Source: Psychroserpens luteolus (GTDB lineage Bacteria > Bacteroidota > Bacteroidia > Flavobacteriales > Flavobacteriaceae). From it: DNA of 64,000 nt. How positions within the stretch are numbered: position 1 is the first letter of the stretch; each line of letters starts with the position of its first letter. Position numbers and translations under genes: made by a program. The stretch covers positions 186,001 through 250,000 of the forward strand of contig NZ_JAHVXI010000003.1 in NCBI RefSeq assembly GCF_021032705.1, in the 5' to 3' direction. The notes beneath the pieces were generated by a model that was given only the letters and a program-made list of their open reading frames with translations, was not told where the DNA came from and ran no database searches. This document shows, piece after piece, positions 62,085 to 64,000 of this stretch.

Positions 62085-64000
62085 TTAACCGAGTACATCT
62101 AACTTTGCAAAGCGAAGTAATAACTTTTTAATGCCGCCAACTTCAAAATTAATTTCTGCTTTAACATCTGCACCCTTACCTTCTATTTTAACAACCTCAC
62201 CTTTGCCAAAACGTGCATGTTCTACTATATTTCCAACAGCCAATTTACCATCAAATAAATTAGTGTTATCAGAAGGCGAACTCTTTGACACACGCTTTAA
62301 ATTTTTAGGAGCAACAAACTTAGGTGCTTTGGTTTCAGATTTACGTTTAATAGGTTTTTTAAAACGAATACGATTAGGCTCCACATCACCAAAAATATCG
62401 GCACTTAACATTGGGTTTTGCCTTGGTTCATGAACTGGTGTTATAATGTCTAAATATTGATCGTCTATTTCCTCTATAAAACGACTTGGTTCTGCATCAA
62501 TTAATTTTCCCCAGCGATAACGGGATAAGGTATAAGTAAGATACGCTTGCTTTTCTGCTCTGGTCAAAGCCACATAAAATAAGCGTCGTTCCTCTTCTAG
62601 TTCGCTCCTGGTATTCATACTCATCGCACTTGGAAACAAATCTTCTTCCATACCAACGATATATACATACGGAAATTCTAAACCTTTAGCCAAATGTATT
62701 GTCATTAGAGCTACACGATCATCATCGCCCTTATCATTATCTAAATCGGTTGCCAAAGCTACATCTTCTAAAAACTCTGCAATGTTTCCTGTAGCATCTG
62801 CTATTTCTACTTGACCTTCAACAAAATCTTTGATACCATTGAGTAACTCTTCAATATTTTCGAGCCTTGCCACATCCTCTGGAGTACCTTCCTTATTAAA
62901 TTCTCTAATAATACCTGTAGTCTTAGTAACATGTTCAGCCAATTCAAAAGCATTAGCTGTTTGATTCATCACTTGAAAGCTTTCAATCATAGTAACAAAA
63001 TCCTTAAGCTTTGTTCGGGTTCCTGCATTCACATTGACTTCAGTTTTATCAATATGTTTCATCACCTCAAAAATGGAACGATTGTAACCATTAGCTGCAA
63101 CTACGAGTTTATCGACAGTAGTTTGGCCTATACTTCGCTTCGGAAAATTGATCACACGCTTCAACGCTTCCTCATCTGCAGGATTGATCACCAAACGCAA
63201 ATACGACAACACATCTTTAATTTCCTTACGCTGATAGAAGGATAGACCTCCATAAATACGATATGGAATATCACGTTTTCGCAATGCATCTTCTATAGAA
63301 CGAGATTGCGCATTGGTTCTGTACAAAACTGCAAAATCACTATCCTTGAGTTGATGCTGCATTTTATTTTCAAAGATCGAACTTGCTACAAAACGGCCTT
63401 CATCACCATCGGTCATGAGACGATTCACCTTTATTTTTGGACCCTCCTCATTGGCAGTCCATACGATTTTATCGAGCTTAGTTTTGTTTTTATCAATAAT
63501 AGAATTGGCAGCATTGACAATGTTCTTGGTAGAACGATAGTTTTGTTCTAAACGAAATACCTTTACATCATCATAATCGCGTTGAAAATTCAATATATTA
63601 TTAATGTTTGCACCTCTAAATGCATAAATACTCTGCGCATCATCACCTACAACGCATATGTTTTGAAATCGGTCAGACAAGGCTCTTACAATCAAATACT
63701 GTGAGTGATTAGTATCTTGATACTCATCAACTAAAATATATCTAAATCGGTCTTGGTATTTCGCTAATACATCTGGAAAACGCGTCAGTAACTCATTAGT
63801 TTTTAGCAATAGATCATCAAAATCCATAGCACCAGCTTTAAAGCAACGATCCACATAATTTTTATAAATATCACCTAATCGTGGACGCCTTGCAGCTGTA
63901 TCAGCTTCAATAAGTTCTGGGTTTTGAAAATACGCCTTTACCGTAATCAAACTGTTTTTATACGATGAAATTCGAGAACGTACTTGTTTGTATTTATAGA
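62085..64000 (-). CDS. UvrD/PcrA-type ATP-dependent DNA helicase, N-terminus outside window
   Basis: At least 638 residues; the frame is open to the right edge (a TTG at 63950 is internal), so the Walker A region lies beyond base 64000. Present are MDFDDLLLKTNELL, FRYILVDEYQDTNHSQY (motif II, DEYQ), VVGDDAQSIYAFRGA (motif III), FRLEQNYRSTKNI (motif IV), DDRVALMTIHLAKGLEFPYV (motif V) and FYVALTRAEKQAYL (motif VI). The C-terminal tail ends with a Tudor-like barrel, NIVEHARFGKGEVVKI. The protein unwinds DNA 3' to 5' in repair and replication conflicts. Confidence 0.93.
   Translation of the reverse strand, partial: YKYKQVRSRISSYKNSLITVKAYFQNPELIEADTAARRPRLGDIYKNYVDRCFKAGAMDFDDLLLKTNELLTRFPDVLAKYQDRFRYILVDEYQDTNHSQYLIVRALSDRFQNICVVGDDAQSIYAFRGANINNILNFQRDYDDVKVFRLEQNYRSTKNIVNAANSIIDKNKTKLDKIVWTANEEGPKIKVNRLMTDGDEGRFVASSIFENKMQHQLKDSDFAVLYRTNAQSRSIEDALRKRDIPYRIYGGLSFYQRKEIKDVLSYLRLVINPADEEALKRVINFPKRSIGQTTVDKLVVAANGYNRSIFEVMKHIDKTEVNVNAGTRTKLKDFVTMIESFQVMNQTANAFELAEHVTKTTGIIREFNKEGTPEDVARLENIEELLNGIKDFVEGQVEIADATGNIAEFLEDVALATDLDNDKGDDDRVALMTIHLAKGLEFPYVYIVGMEEDLFPSAMSMNTRSELEEERRLFYVALTRAEKQAYLTYTLSRYRWGKLIDAEPSRFIEEIDDQYLDIITPVHEPRQNPMLSADIFGDVEPNRIRFKKPIKRKSETKAPKFVAPKNLKRVSKSSPSDNTNLFDGKLAVGNIVEHARFGKGEVVKIEGKGADVKAEINFEVGGIKKLLLRFAKLDVLG

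Noticed and set aside
1-64000. tRNA, rRNA or riboswitch
   Set aside because: Reading the intergenic regions showed no cloverleaf with CCA-type end, no rRNA core sequence and no known riboswitch core; a covariance search was not possible.

Overview
The window looks like the chromosome of a low-GC member of the Bacteroidota, most likely a marine-type Flavobacteriaceae. The evidence is the AT-rich codon usage, promoters of the Bacteroidota form (TTG, about 20 nt, then TAnnTTTG; for example 13313-13343 and 39862-39892), a type IX secretion sorting tail, a fused alpha/beta E1 2-oxoacid dehydrogenase, and a run of genes (uvrA, LOG family, holA, GT2, OmpA, TsaC, UvrD/PcrA) that reads as ordinary flavobacterial core genome.

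Layout. 1-5332: end of an ATP-grasp gene, envelope proteins of unknown role, an alpha/beta-hydrolase peptidase and two minus-strand genes. 5515-22925: uvrA, a LOG-family phosphoribohydrolase, a secreted EEP-family enzyme coupled to a large M1-peptidase-like membrane protein, the E1 dehydrogenase fusion, an AraC regulator, two DoxX proteins, a methyltransferase and secreted proteins. 23100-26565: a compact restriction-modification locus that looks BcgI-like (type IIB): small HTH gene, fused nuclease-methyltransferase, two-half specificity subunit. 26550-45060: an accessory region made of small, mostly single-gene units separated by related imperfect palindromes. 45081-53928: further accessory genes (alkaline phosphatase, AraC/VOC pairs, DUF1801, a serine hydrolase, outer-membrane proteins) with only faint traces of the palindromes. 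53974-64000: core genes again, ending in a UvrD/PcrA-type helicase that runs off the right edge.

The most notable content is the 26.5-45 kb region. Its palindromes have the architecture of integron attC sites: an R'' box ending in AAC, a short spacer, an L'' box GTGTAT, a variable middle with hairpins, an L' box ATACAC, a spacer GAACAC, and an R' box GTTRRRY-like. For several units the first 7-10 bases (starting at the R' GTT) are nearly the reverse complement of the R'' box at the end of the SAME unit, and the identity of those bases differs from unit to unit. That is what is expected if each unit excises and inserts as a circle. Units so defined carry an HNH nuclease, a DUF6882-like/zinc protein, a secreted protein, a serine hydrolase, a DinB-like protein, a small lipocalin-like protein and a DUF1801 protein. 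No integrase is visible, so this is best described as a candidate integrase-less cassette cluster (CALIN-like) with degraded and fused members. This is inference from sequence and needs structural and comparative tests.

The accessory genes as a group look like defence, detoxification and resistance functions (restriction system, HNH, nucleotidyltransferase, beta-lactamase-fold hydrolases, VOC proteins, GNAT, AraC, XRE and Crp/Fnr regulators). All genes from 5515 to 53928 lie on the plus strand, so co-orientation is not independent evidence for cassettes. No rRNA, tRNA, CRISPR array, transposase or integrase was recognised.
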